A DNA stretch of 64,000 bases from Metallyticus violacea (lineage: Eukaryota; Arthropoda; Insecta; Mantodea; Metallyticidae): contig JAUJEO010000019.1 of NCBI GenBank assembly GCA_030762175.1, forward strand, positions 4,160,001-4,224,000, given 5' to 3'. The translations under genes were made by a program, and so were the position numbers. Below are positions 1 to 10,479 of this stretch, piece by piece. Position 1 is the stretch's first letter; each line of letters begins with the position of its first letter. The notes under the pieces were generated by a model that worked only from the letters and a program-made list of their open reading frames with translations, was not told the DNA's origin and made no database searches.

Positions 1-2097
1 TCTTTTCGAGATTCTTTGCGCATAATATGCTTCTCTGAGACTATCAAACTAGTATAATGAAAGAGAACAAGTTATCTCAAACAAGAACGGAAAAAAAGTG
101 ATTCTAACGAAGTTTCCAAACTTCGAAAAAAATTTTTTTTCTTTTCGAGATTCTTTGCGCATAATATGCTTTTCTGAGGCTATCAAACTGTATAATGAAA
201 GAGAACTAGTTATCTCAAATAAGAACGGAAAAAAGTGATTCTAACGACGTTTCCAAACTTCGAAAAAAAATTTTTTTCCTTTCGAGATTCTACGCGCATA
301 AAATGCTTTTCTGAGGCTATCAAACTACTATAATGAAAGAAAACCAGTTATCTCAAATAAGAACGGAAAAAAGTGATTCAAACGACGTTTCCAATCTTCG
401 AAAAAATTTTTTTTCTTTTCGAGATTCTTTGCGCATAATATGCTTTACTGAGGCTATCAAACTAGTATAATGAAAGAGAACCAGTTATCTCAAATAAGAA
501 CGGAAAAAAAGTGATTCTAACGAAGTTTCCAAACTTGGAAAACATTTTTTTTCTTTTCGAGATTCTTTGCGCATAATATGCTTTTCTGAGGCTATCAAAC
601 TACTATAATGAAAGAGAACCAGTTATCTCAAATAAGAACGGAAAAAAGTGATTCAAACGACGTTTCCAAACTTCTAAAAAATTTTTTTTTATTTTCGAGA
701 TTCTTTGCGCATAATATGCTTTTCTGAGGCTATATAATTAGTATAATGAAAGAGAACCAGTTATCTCAAATAAGAACAGAAAAAAAGTGATTCTAACGAA
801 GTTTCCGAACATCGAAAAAAAATTTTTTTTTCGAAATTCTTTGCGCATAATATGATTTTCTGAGGCTATCAAACTAGTATAATGAGAGATTACCAGTTAT
901 ATCAAATAAGAATGGAAAAAAAGTGATTATAATGAAGTTTCGAAACTTCGAAAAAATTTTTTTTCTTTTCAAGATTCTTTACGCATAATTAGCTTCTCTG
1001 TGGCTATCAAACTAGTATAATGAAAGAGAAGCAGTTATCTCAAATAAGAACGGAAAAAAGTGATTCTTACGAAGTTTCCAAACTTCGAAAAAAATTTTTT
1101 TTCTTTTCGAGATTCTTTGCGCATAATATACTTTTCTGAGGCTATCAAACTACTATAATGAAAGAGAACCAGTTATCTCAAATAAGAACGGAAAAAAGTG
1201 ATTCAAACGACGTTTCCAAACTTCGAAAAAAAATTTTTTTCTTTTCGAGATTCTTTGCGCATAATATGCTTTTCTGAGGCTATCAAACTGTATAATGAAA
1301 GAGAACTAGTTATCTCAAATAAGAACGGAAAAAAGTGATTCTAACGACGTTTCCAAACTTCGAAAAAAAATGTTTTTCTTTTCGAGATTCTTTGCGCATA
1401 ATATGCTTTACTGAGGCTATCAAACTAGTATAATGAAAGAGAACCAGTTATCTCAAATAAGAACGGAAAAAAAGTGATTCTAACGAAGTTTCCAAACTTG
1501 GAAAACATTTTTTTTCTTTTCTAGATTCTTTGCGCATAATATGCTTTTCTGAGGCTATCAAACTACTATAATGAAAGAGAACCAGTTATCTCAAATAAGA
1601 ACGGAAAAAAGTGATTCAAACGACGTTTCCAAACTTCTAAAAAATTTTTTTTTATTTTCGAGATTCTTTGCGCATAATATGCTTTTCTGAAGCTATATAA
1701 TTAGTATAATGAAAGAGAACCAGTTATCTCAAATAAGAACAGAATAAAAGTGATTCTAACGAAGTTTCCGAACATCGAAAAAAAATTTTTTTTTCGAGAT
1801 TCTTTGCGCATAATATGATTTCCTGAGGCTATCAAACTAGTATAATGAGAGATTACCAGTTATATCAAATAAGAATGGAAAAAAAGTGATTCTAATGAAG
1901 TTTCGAAACTTCGAAAAAATTTTTTTTTCTTTTCAAGATTCTTTGCGCATAATATGCTTCTCTGTGGCTATCAAACTAGTATAATGAAAAGAGAAGCAGT
2001 TATCTCAAATAAGAACGGAAAAATGTGATTCTAACGAAGTTTCCAAACTTCGAAAAAATTTTTTTTCTTTTCGAGATTCTTTGCGCATAATATGCTT
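1..2097 (-). repeat. Left-arm tandem duplication, copy 1
   Basis: This segment matches 2898-4856 monomer by monomer. It begins with a monomer carrying 'gaacaagttatctcaaac', followed by the short 'aaactgtataatg' monomer. The offset to copy 2 is 2897 at the start, 2623 at the tatataattag monomer (731 to 3354), and 2759 at the next such monomer (1694 to 4453). The copies therefore differ by whole-monomer changes: two monomers lost in copy 2 early on, and one gained later. The 963-bp distance between the two tatataattag monomers is seven monomers, a smaller higher-order step within the block. Confidence 0.8.
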
Positions 2098-2897
2098 TAC
2101 TGAGGCTATCAAACTAGTATAATGAAAGAGAACCAGTTATCTCAAATAAGAACGGAAAAAAAGTGATTCAAACGAAGTTTCCAAACTTCCAAAAAAATTT
2201 TTTTTCTTTTCGAGATTCTTTGCGCATAATATGCTTTTCTGAGGCTATCAAACTAGTATAATGAAAGAGAACCAGTTATCTCAAATAAGAAAGGAAAGAA
2301 AGTGATTCTAACGAAGTTTCTAAACTTCGAAAAAAAATTTTTTTCCTTTCAAGATTCTTTGCGCATAATATGCTTTACTGAGGCTACCAAACTAGTATAA
2401 TGAAAGAGAACCAGTTATCTCAAATAAGAATGCAAAAAAAGTGATTCTAAGGAAGTTTCTAGGCTTCGAAAAAAATTTTTTTTCATTTCGAGATTCTTTG
2501 CGCATAATATGCTTTTCTGACTCTATCAAACTACTATAATGAAAGAGAACCAGTTATCTCAAATAAGAACGTAAAAAAGGGATTCAAACGACGTTTCCAA
2601 ACTTCAAAAAAAAATTTTTTTCTTTTCGAGATTCTTTGCGCATAATATGCTTTACTGAGGATATCAAACTAATATAATGAAAGAGAACCAGTTATCTCAA
2701 ATAAGAACGGAAAACAGTGATTCTAACGAAGTTTCCAAACTTCGAAAAAAATTTTTTTTCTTTTCGAGATTCTTTGCGCGTAATATGCTTCTCTGAGGCT
2801 ATCAAACTAGTATAATGAAAGAGAACTAGTTAATTCAAACAAGAACGGAAAAAAAGTGATTCTAACGAAGTTTCCAAACTTCGAAAAAATTTTTTCT
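2098..2897 (-). repeat. Type A monomers between the two left-arm copies
   Basis: About six type A monomers separate the duplicated segments. They carry private changes such as 'gaaaggaaagaaagtg' near 2290, 'gaatgcaaaaaaagtg' near 2428, 'ctgactctatc' near 2518 and 'gcgcgtaatatgc' near 2777. Nothing other than satellite is present. Confidence 0.8.
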
Positions 2898-4856
2898 TCT
2901 TTTCGAGATTCTTTGCGCATAATATGCTTCTCTGAGGCTATCAAACTAGTATAATGAAAGAGAACAAGTTATCTCAAACAAGAACGGAAAAAAAGTGATT
3001 CTAACGAAGTTTCCAAACTTCGAAAAAAATTTTTTTTCTTTTCGAGATTCTTTGCGCATAATATGCTTTTCTGAGGCTATCAAACTGTATAATGAAAGAG
3101 AACTAGTTATCTCAAATAAGAACGGAAAAAAGTGATTCTAACGACGTTTCCAAACTTCGAAAAAAAATTTTTTTCTTTTCGAGATTCTTTGCGCATAATA
3201 TGCTTTTCTGAGGCTATCAAACTACTATAATGAAAGAGAACCAGTTATCTCAAATAAGAACGGAAAAAAGTGATTCAAACGACGTTTCCAAACTTCTAAA
3301 AAATTTTTTTTTTATTTTCGAGATTCTTTGCGCATAATATGCTTTTCTGAGGCTATATAATTAGTATAATGAAAGAGAACCAGTTATCTCAAATAAGAAC
3401 AGAAAAAAAGTGATTCTAACGAAGTTTCCGAACATCGAAAAAAAATTTTTTTTTCGAAATTCTTTGCGCATAATATGATTTTCTGAGGCTATCAAACTAG
3501 TATAATGAGAGATTACCAGTTATATCAAATAAGAATGGAAAAAAAGTGATTATAATGAAGTTTCGAAACTTCGAAAAAATTTTTTTTCTTTTCAAGATTC
3601 TTTACGCATAATATGCTTCTCTGTGGCTATCAAACTAGTATAATGAAAGAGAAGCAGTTATCTCAAATAAGAACGGAAAAAAGTGATTCTAACGAAGTTT
3701 CCAAACTTCGAAAAAAATTTTTTTTCTTTTCGAGATTCTTTGCGCATAATATGCTTTTCTGAGGCTATCAAACTACTATAATGAAACAGAACCAGTTATC
3801 TCAAATAAGAACGGAAAAAAGTGATTCAAACGACGTTTCCAAACTTCGAAAAAAATTTTTTTCTTTTCGAGATTCTTTGCGCATAATATGCTTTTCTGAG
3901 GCTATCAAACTGTATAATGAAAGAGAACTAGTTATCTCAAATAAGAACGGAAAAAAGTGATTCTAACGACGTTTCCAAACTTCGAAAAAAAATTTTTTTC
4001 TTTTCGAGATTCTTTGCGCATAATATGCTTTTCTGAGGCTATCAAACTACTATAATGAAAGATAACCAGTTATCTCAAATAAGAACGGAAAAAAGTGATT
4101 CAAACGACGTTTCCAAACTTCGAAAAAATTTTTTTTCTTTTCGAGATTCTTTGCGCATAATATGCTTTACTGAGGCTATCAAACTAGTATAATGAAAGAG
4201 AACCAGTTATCTCAAATAAGAACGGAAAAAAAGTGATTCTAACGAAGTTTCCAAACTTGGAAAACATTTTTTTTCTTTTCTAGATTCTTTGCGCATAATA
4301 TGCTTTTCTGAGGCTATCAAACTACTATAATGAAAGAGAACCAGTTATCTCAAATAAGAACGGAAAAAAGTGATTCAAACGACGTTTCCAAACTTCTAAA
4401 AAAATTTTTTTTATTTTCGAGATTCTTTGCGCATAATATGCTTTTCTGAAGCTATATAATTAGTATAATGAAAGAGAACCAGTTATCTCAAATAAGAACA
4501 GAAAAAAAGGGTTTCTAACGAAGTTTCCGAACATCGAAAAAAAATTTTTTTTTTCGAGATTCTTTGCGCATAATATGATTTCCTGAGGCTATCAAACTAG
4601 TATAATGAGAGATTACCAGTTATATCAAATAAGAATGGAAAAAAAGTGATTCTAATGAAGTTTCGAAACTTCGAAAAAATTTTTTTTTCTTTTCAAGATT
4701 CTTTGCGCATAATATGCTTCTCTGTGGCTATCAAACTAGTATAATGAAAAGAGAAGCAGTTATCTCAAATAAGAACGGAAAAATGTGATTCTAACGAAGT
4801 TTTCAAACTTCGAAAAAATTTTTTTTCTTTTCGAGATTCTTTGCGCATAATATGCT
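2898..4856 (-). repeat. Left-arm tandem duplication, copy 2
   Basis: This is the second copy of 1-2097. The first two monomers are nearly identical to positions 1-276. After the 'aaactactataatg' monomer near 3220 the copy jumps to the equivalent of about 650, skipping two monomers. It later contains one extra monomer near 3985-4125. The tatataattag markers are at 3354 and 4453, 1099 bp (eight monomers) apart, against 963 bp (seven) in copy 1. Similarity fades after about 4856, where 'gcttttctgag' replaces 'gctttactgag'. Confidence 0.8.
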
Positions 4857-6870
4857 TTTCTGAGGCTATCAAACTAGTATAATGAAAGAGAACCAGTTAT
4901 CTCAAATAAGAAAGGAAAAAAAGTGATTCTAACGTAGTTTCTAAACTTCGAAAAAAATTTTTTTTCCTTTCGAGATTCTTTGCGCATAATATGCTTTTCT
5001 GTGGCTATCAAACTAGTATAATGAAAGAGAACCAGTTATCTCAAATAAGAAAGGAAAAAAAGTGATTCAAACGAAGTTTCCAAACTTCGAAAAAAAATTT
5101 TTTTCTTTTCGAGATTCTTTGCGCATAATATGCTTTTCTGAGGCTATCAAACTAGTATAATGAAAGAGAACCAGTTATCTCAAATAAGAAAGGAAAAAAA
5201 GTGATTCTAACGAAGTTTCCAAACTTCGAAAAAAAATTTTTTTCTTTTCGAGATTCTTTGCGCATAATATGCTTTTCTGAGGCTATCAAACTAGTATAAT
5301 TAAAGAGAACCAGTTATCTCAAATAAGAAAGGAAAAAAAGTGATTCTAACGAAGTTTCCAAACTTCGAAAAAATTTTTTTTCTTTTCTAGATTCTTTGTA
5401 CATAATATGCTTTTTTGAGGCTATCAAACTAGTATAATGAAAGAGAACCAGTTATCTCAAATAAGAATGGAAAAAAAGTGATTCTAAGGAAGTTTCTATG
5501 CTTCGAAAAAATTTTTTTTTCATTTCGAGATTCTTTGCGCATAATATGCTTTTCTGAGGCTATCAAACTACTATAATGAAAGAGAACCAGTTATCTCAAA
5601 TAAGAACGGAAAAAAGTGATTCAAACGACGTTTCCAAACTTCAAAAAAAATTTTTTTTCTTTTCGAGATTCTTTGCGCATAATATGCTTTTCTGAGGCTA
5701 TCAAACTGTATAATGAAAGAGAACTAGTTATCTCAAATAAGAACGGAAAAAGTGATTCTAACGACGTTTCCAAACTTCGAAAATAATTTCTTTCTTTTCC
5801 AGATTCTTTGCGCATAATATGCATTTCTGAGGCTATCAAACTACTATAATGAAAGAGAACCAGTTATCTCAAATAAGAACGGAAAAAAGTGATTCAAACG
5901 ACGTTTCCAAACTTCGAAAAAAATTTTTTTTCTTTTCGAGATTTGCGCATAATATGCTTTACTGAGGCTATCAAACTAGTATAATGAAAGAGAACCAGTT
6001 ATCTCAAATAAGAACGGAAAAAAAGTGTTTCTAACGAAGTTTCCAAACTTCGAAAACAATTTTTTTTTCTTTTCGAGATTCTTTGCGCATAATATGCTTT
6101 ACTGAGGCTATCAAACTAGTATAATGAAAGAGAACCAGTTATCTCAAATAAGAACGGAAAAAAAGTGATACAAACGAAGTTTCCAAACTTCAAAAAAAAA
6201 ATTTTCTTCTTTTCGAGATTCTTTGCGCATAATATGCTTTTCTGGGGCTATCAAACTAGTATAATGAAAGAGAACCAGTTATCTCAAATAAGAACGGAAA
6301 AAAAGTGATTCTAAGGAAGTTTCCAATCTTCGAAAAAAATTTTTTTTCTTTTCGAGATTCTTTGCGATTCATATGCTTTTCTGAGGCTATCAAACTAGTA
6401 TAATGAAAGAGAACCAGTTATCTCAAATAAGAATGGAAAAAAAGTGATTCTAAGGAAGTTTCTAAACTTCGAAAAAAATTTTTTTTCATTTCCAGATTCT
6501 TTGCGCATAATATGGTTTTCTGAGGCTATCAAACTACTATAATGAAAGAGAACCAGTTATCTCAAATAAGGATGGAGAAAAAGGGATTCTAACGAAGTTT
6601 CCAAACTTCGAAAAAATTTTTTTTTCTTTTCGAGATTCTTTGCGCATAATATGCTTTACTGAGGCTATCAAAATAGTATAATGAAAGAGAACCAGTTATC
6701 TCAAATAAGAACGGAAAAAAAGTGATTCTAACGAAGTTTCCAAACTTCAAAAATTTTTTTTTTTCTTTTCGAGATTCTTTGCGCATAAAATGCTTCTCTG
6801 AGGGTATCAAACTAGTATAATGAAAGAGAACCAGTTATCTCAAACAAGAACGGAAAAAAAGTGATTCTCT
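4857..6870 (-). repeat. Type A monomers, right part of the inverted block
   Basis: About 14-15 type A monomers, many with 'aagaaaggaaaaaaagtg' (4905-5340), follow the duplicated pair. Around 5560-5900 the 'cgacgtttcc' and 'aaactgtataatg' monomers reappear, a partial third copy of the motif order seen at 150-360 and 3060-3290. Toward 6540-6600 a monomer with 'aaggatggagaaaaaggg' appears, and a related form recurs at 7396 near the inversion point. No gene is seen. Confidence 0.8.
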
Positions 6871-7460
6871 TGGATTTTCCCACCTTCGAAAAAAATTTTT
6901 TTCTTTTCGAGATTCTTTCCGCATATGCTTTTCTACAGCTATCAAAATAGCAAAATGAAAGAGAACAAGTTATCTCAAATAAGAACGGAAAAAAATTGAC
7001 TCTCTTGGATTTTCCAACCTTCGAAAATTTTCTTTTCTTTTCTTGATTCTTTCCGCATAATATGCTTTTCTACAGCTATCAAACTAGCAAAATGAAAGAT
7101 ATCCAGTTATCTCAAAAAAGAAGGGGAAAAAAGTGATATAAATGAAGTTTCCAACCATGGAAATAAATCTTTTCTTTTCGCGATTCTTTCTTCATTATAT
7201 GGTTTTCAATGGCTATCAAACTAGTATAATGAAAGAGAAGCAGTTATCTCAAATAAGAACGGAAAAAAAGTGATTCTAATGAAGTTTCCAAACTTTGAAA
7301 AAAAAATTTTTTTCTTTTCGAGATTCTTTCCGCATAATATGCTTTTCTACAGCTATCAAACTACTATAATGAAAGAGATCCAGTTATCTCAAATAAGGAT
7401 GGAAAAAAAGGGATTCTAACGAAGTTTCCAAACTTCGAAAAATTTTTTTTTTTTCTTTTC
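6870..7460 (-). repeat. Short B/C satellite stretch before the inversion
   Basis: Here the minus-strand monomers change to 'ttctttccgcata' and 'ctacagctatc', the reverse complements of 'tgcggaaag' and 'gctgtag'. There is one type C monomer at about 7150-7230, with 'ttcattatatggttttc' and a broken A/T tract. Two monomers carry 'tcttggattttcc', matching in reverse the 'gaaaatccaagaga' string at the A-to-B border near 19680. This block therefore looks like the same A/B boundary sequence in opposite orientation. Confidence 0.8.
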
Positions 7461-7470
7461 TCTTTCATTA
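7451..7470. other. Orientation switch (inversion junction) of the array
   Basis: Left of 7460 the monomer reads 'cttcgaaaaa', a long T tract and 'cttttc', in minus orientation. The expected next bases 'gagattc' are missing. Instead 'tctttcattatactag', the plus-orientation monomer, begins at 7461. The join lies within a pyrimidine run, with 'tc' or 'ttctc' shared by both sides. Only this one orientation change is visible in the window. It could be a real inversion breakpoint or an assembly join. Confidence 0.93.
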
Positions 7471-8370
7471 TACTAGTTTGATAGCCTTAGAAAAGCATAT
7501 TATGCAGTAAGAATCTCGAAAGAAAAAAAATTTTTTTCGAAGTTTGGAAAGTTCATTGGAATCACTTTCTTTCCGTTCTTATTTGAGATAACTGGTTCTC
7601 TTTCATTATACTAGTTTGATAGCCTTAGAAAAGCATATAATGCGGAAAGAATCTCGAAAGGAAAAAAAATTTTTTTGATGTTTTGAAATTCCTTATGATT
7701 CAATTTTTGTCCATTCTTATTTGAGATAACTAGTTCTCTTTCATTATACTAGCTAGTTTGATAGCCTTAGAAAACCATAAAATGAAGAAAGATTCGCGAA
7801 AAGAAAATATTTATTTTGATGGTTGGAAACTTCATTAGAATCAATTTTTTTCCGTTCTTATTTGAGATATATGGTTCTCTTTTATTATACTATTTTGATA
7901 GCCTTACAAAAGCATATTATGCGGAAAGAATCTTGAAAAGAAAAAAAAAATTATTCGAAGTTTTGAAACTTCATTAGAATCACTTTTTTTCCGTTCTTAT
8001 TTGAGATATATGGTTCTCTTTCATTATACTATTTTGATAGCCTTACAAAAGCATATTATGCGGATAGAATCTCGAAAAGAAAAAAAATTTTTTTTGAAGT
8101 TTTGAAACTTCAATAGAATCACTTTTTTTCCGTTCTTATTTGATATAACTGGTTCTCTTTCATTATACTAGTTTGATAGCCTTAGAAAAGCATATACTGC
8201 GGAAAGAATCTCGAAAAGAAAAAAAATTTTTTTCGAAGTTTGGAAACTTCATTAGAATCACTTTTTTCCGTTCTTATTTGAGATAATGGTTCTCTTTCAT
8301 TTTGCTAGTTTGATAGGTGTAGAAAAGCATTTTATGCGGAAAGATTCTCGAAAAGAAAAAAAAATATTTT
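7461..8370 (+). repeat. B/C satellite stretch after the inversion
   Basis: About six to seven plus-orientation monomers. The first carries 'tatgcagtaagaatctcg', followed by one with 'gaaattccttatgattc' and 'tttgtccattc', and then a type C monomer with 'gaaaatatttattttgatgg'. The same order occurs near 12440-12660, 24190-24520, 37850-38180, 52530-52850 and 54870-55190, so this is a partial copy of the 20-monomer unit described at 51041. A 4-bp duplication gives 'actagctagtttg' near 7749. No gene is seen. Confidence 0.82.
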
Positions 8371-9476
8371 CAAAGTTTGGAAACTTCGTTAGAATCACTT
8401 TTTTCCGTTCTTATTTGAGATAACTGGTTCTCTTTCATTATACTGGTTTGATAGCCTCAGTAAAGCATATTATGCGCAAAGAATCTCGAAAAGAAAAAAA
8501 ATTTATTTCGAAGTTTGGAAACTTCGTTAGAATCACTTTTTTTCCGTTCTTATTTGAGATAACTGGTTCTCTTTCATTATACTAGTTTGATACCCTCTGA
8601 AGAGCATATTATGCGCAAAGAATCTCGAAAGGAAAAAATATTTTTTTCGAAGTTTGGAAACTTTTTTTCCGTTCTTATTTGAGATAACTGGTTCTCTTTC
8701 ATTATACTAGTTTGATAGTCTCAGTAAAGCATATTATGCGCAAAGAATCTCGAAAAGAAAAAAAATTTTTTTCGAAGTTGGGAAACTTCGTTAGAATCAC
8801 TTTTTTTCCGTTCTTATTTGATATAACTGGTTCTCTTTCATTATACTAGTTTGATAGCCTCAGTAAAGCATACTATGCGCAAAGAATCTCGAAAAGAAAA
8901 AAAATTTTTTCGAAGTTTGGAAACGTCGTTTGAATCACTTTTTTCCGTTCTTATTTGAGATAACTGGTTCTCTTTCATTATAGTAGTTTGATAGCCTCAG
9001 AAAAGCATATTATGCGCAAAGAATCTTGAAAAGAAAAAAAATTTTTTTCGAAGTTTGGAAAATTCATTAGAATCACTTTTTTTCCATTCTTATTTGAGAT
9101 AACTGGTAATCTCTCATTATACTAGTTTGATAGCTTCAGAAAAGCATATTATGCGCAAAGAATCTCGAAATGAAAAAAAATTTTTTTCGAAGTTTGGAAA
9201 CTTCCTTAGAATCACTTTTTTTCAATTCTTATTTGAGATAACTGGTTCTCTTTCATTATACTAGTTTGATAGCATCAGAAAAGCATAATGCGCAAAGAAT
9301 CTCGAAAAGAAAAAAAATTTTTTTCGAAGTTTGGAAACTTCGTTAGAATCACTTTTTTTCCGTTCTTATTTGAGATAACTGGTTCTCTTTCATTATACTA
9401 GTTTGATAGCCTCAGAAAAACATATTATGCGCAAAGAATCTCGAAAAGAAGAAAAATTTTTTTCGAAGTTTGGAAA

Positions 9477-9493
9477 CTTCGTTAGAATCACTT
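9477..9493 (+). other. Partial CENP-B-box-like string in type A
   Basis: The 17 bases starting 'cttcgttagaatcac' align with the mammalian CENP-B box. They keep TTCG at positions 2-5, A at 10 and C at 13, but lack the GGG at 14-16, so six of nine essential bases are present. The same string is in most type A monomers. In types B and C it reads 'cttcattag', losing the CpG. Binding is not implied; the resemblance may be chance. Confidence 0.3.
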
Positions 9494-9860
9494 TTTTTCC
9501 GTTCTTGTTTGAGATAACTGGTTCTCTTTCATTATACTAGTTTGATAGCCTCAGAGAAGCATATTATGCGCAAAGAATCTCGAAAAGAAGAAAAATTTTT
9601 TTCGAAGTATGGAAACTTCGTTAGAATCACTTTTTTTCCGTTCTTGTTTGAGATAACTGGTTCTCTTTCATTATACTTGTTTGATAGCCTCAGAAAAGCA
9701 TATTATGCGCAAAGAATCATGAAAAGAAAAAAATTTTTTTTCGATGTTTGGAAACTTCGTTAGAATCACTTTTTTTCCGTTCTTATTTGAGATAACTGGT
9801 TCTCTTTCATTATACTTGTTTGATAGCCTCAGTAAAGCATATTATGCGCAAAGAATCTCG

Positions 9861-9898
9861 AAAAGAAAAAAAATTTTTTTCGAAGTTTGGAAACTTCG
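9861..9898 (+). repeat. Representative A/T tract plus dyad of a type A monomer
   Basis: Shown here for one monomer; it repeats through all type A and most type B units. An A-run/T-run block (9861-9880) is followed by cgaagttt-gg-aaacttcg (9881-9898), a perfect inverted repeat with 8-bp arms and a 2-base centre. Upstream, gcata-t-tatgc (9837-9847) is a second small palindrome. In type B the first dyad often has centre 'tg' with 7-bp arms intact (gaagttt-tg-aaacttc within 14441-14457). Type C keeps only the right arm ('gatggttggaaacttc'). Confidence 0.9.
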
Positions 9899-10479
9899 TT
9901 AGAATCACTTTTTTTCCTTTCTTATTTGAGATAACTGGTTCTCTTTCATTATACTAGTTTGAAAGCCTCAGAAAAGCATATTATGCGCAAAGATCCTCGA
10001 AAAGAAAAAAAATTTTTTTCGAAGTTTGGATACTTCATTTGAATCACTTTTTTTTAGTTCTTATTTAAGATAACTGGTTCTCTTTCATTATACTAGTTTG
10101 ATAGCCTCAGTAAAGCAATTTATGCGCAAAGAATCTCGAAAAGAAAAAAAATTTTTTTCGGAGTTTGGAAACTTCGTTAGAATCACTTTTTTTCCGTTCT
10201 TATTTGATATAACTGGTTCTCTTTCATTATACTAATTAGATAGCCTCAGAAAAGCATATTATGCGCATAGAATCTCGAAAATGAAAAAAATTTTTTAGAA
10301 CTTTGGAAAATTCGTTAGAATCACTTTTTTTCCGTTCTTATTTGAGATAACTGGTTCTCTTTCATTATACTAGTTTGATAGCCTCAGAAAAGCATATTAT
10401 GCGCAAAGAATCTCGAAATGAAAAAATTTTTTTTTCGAAGTTTGGAAACTTCCTTAGAATCACTTTTTTTCCATTCTGA

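Larger units (their letters stand above)
1..6870 (-). repeat. Type A satellite block, inverted orientation
   Basis: About 50 monomers lie on the minus strand relative to the rest of the window. On the plus strand they read 'tataatgaaagagaaccag', 'aacgaagtttccaaacttcg' and 'ttctttgcgcataatatgc'. The reverse complements are the type A markers 'tgcgcaaag', 'cctcag' and 'cttcgttag'. Variants inside the block include 'aacgacgtttcc', the shortened 'aaactgtataatg', and 'gctatataattag' at 731, 1694, 3354 and 4453. There is a 3-bp loss in 'gagattctttgcgc' near 5939-5946. No gene is seen. Confidence 0.93.

Noticed and set aside
7451..7470. Inversion as a perfect palindrome or hairpin centre
   Set aside because: The first monomers on each side differ (left 'gggattctaacg', right 'cattggaatcactttc'), so the two arms are not exact reverse complements.
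9861..9880. A-runs as poly(A) tails of retroposons, or T-runs as terminators
   Set aside because: The A/T block is an internal part of every A and B monomer at a fixed position, with no target-site duplication or gene upstream.
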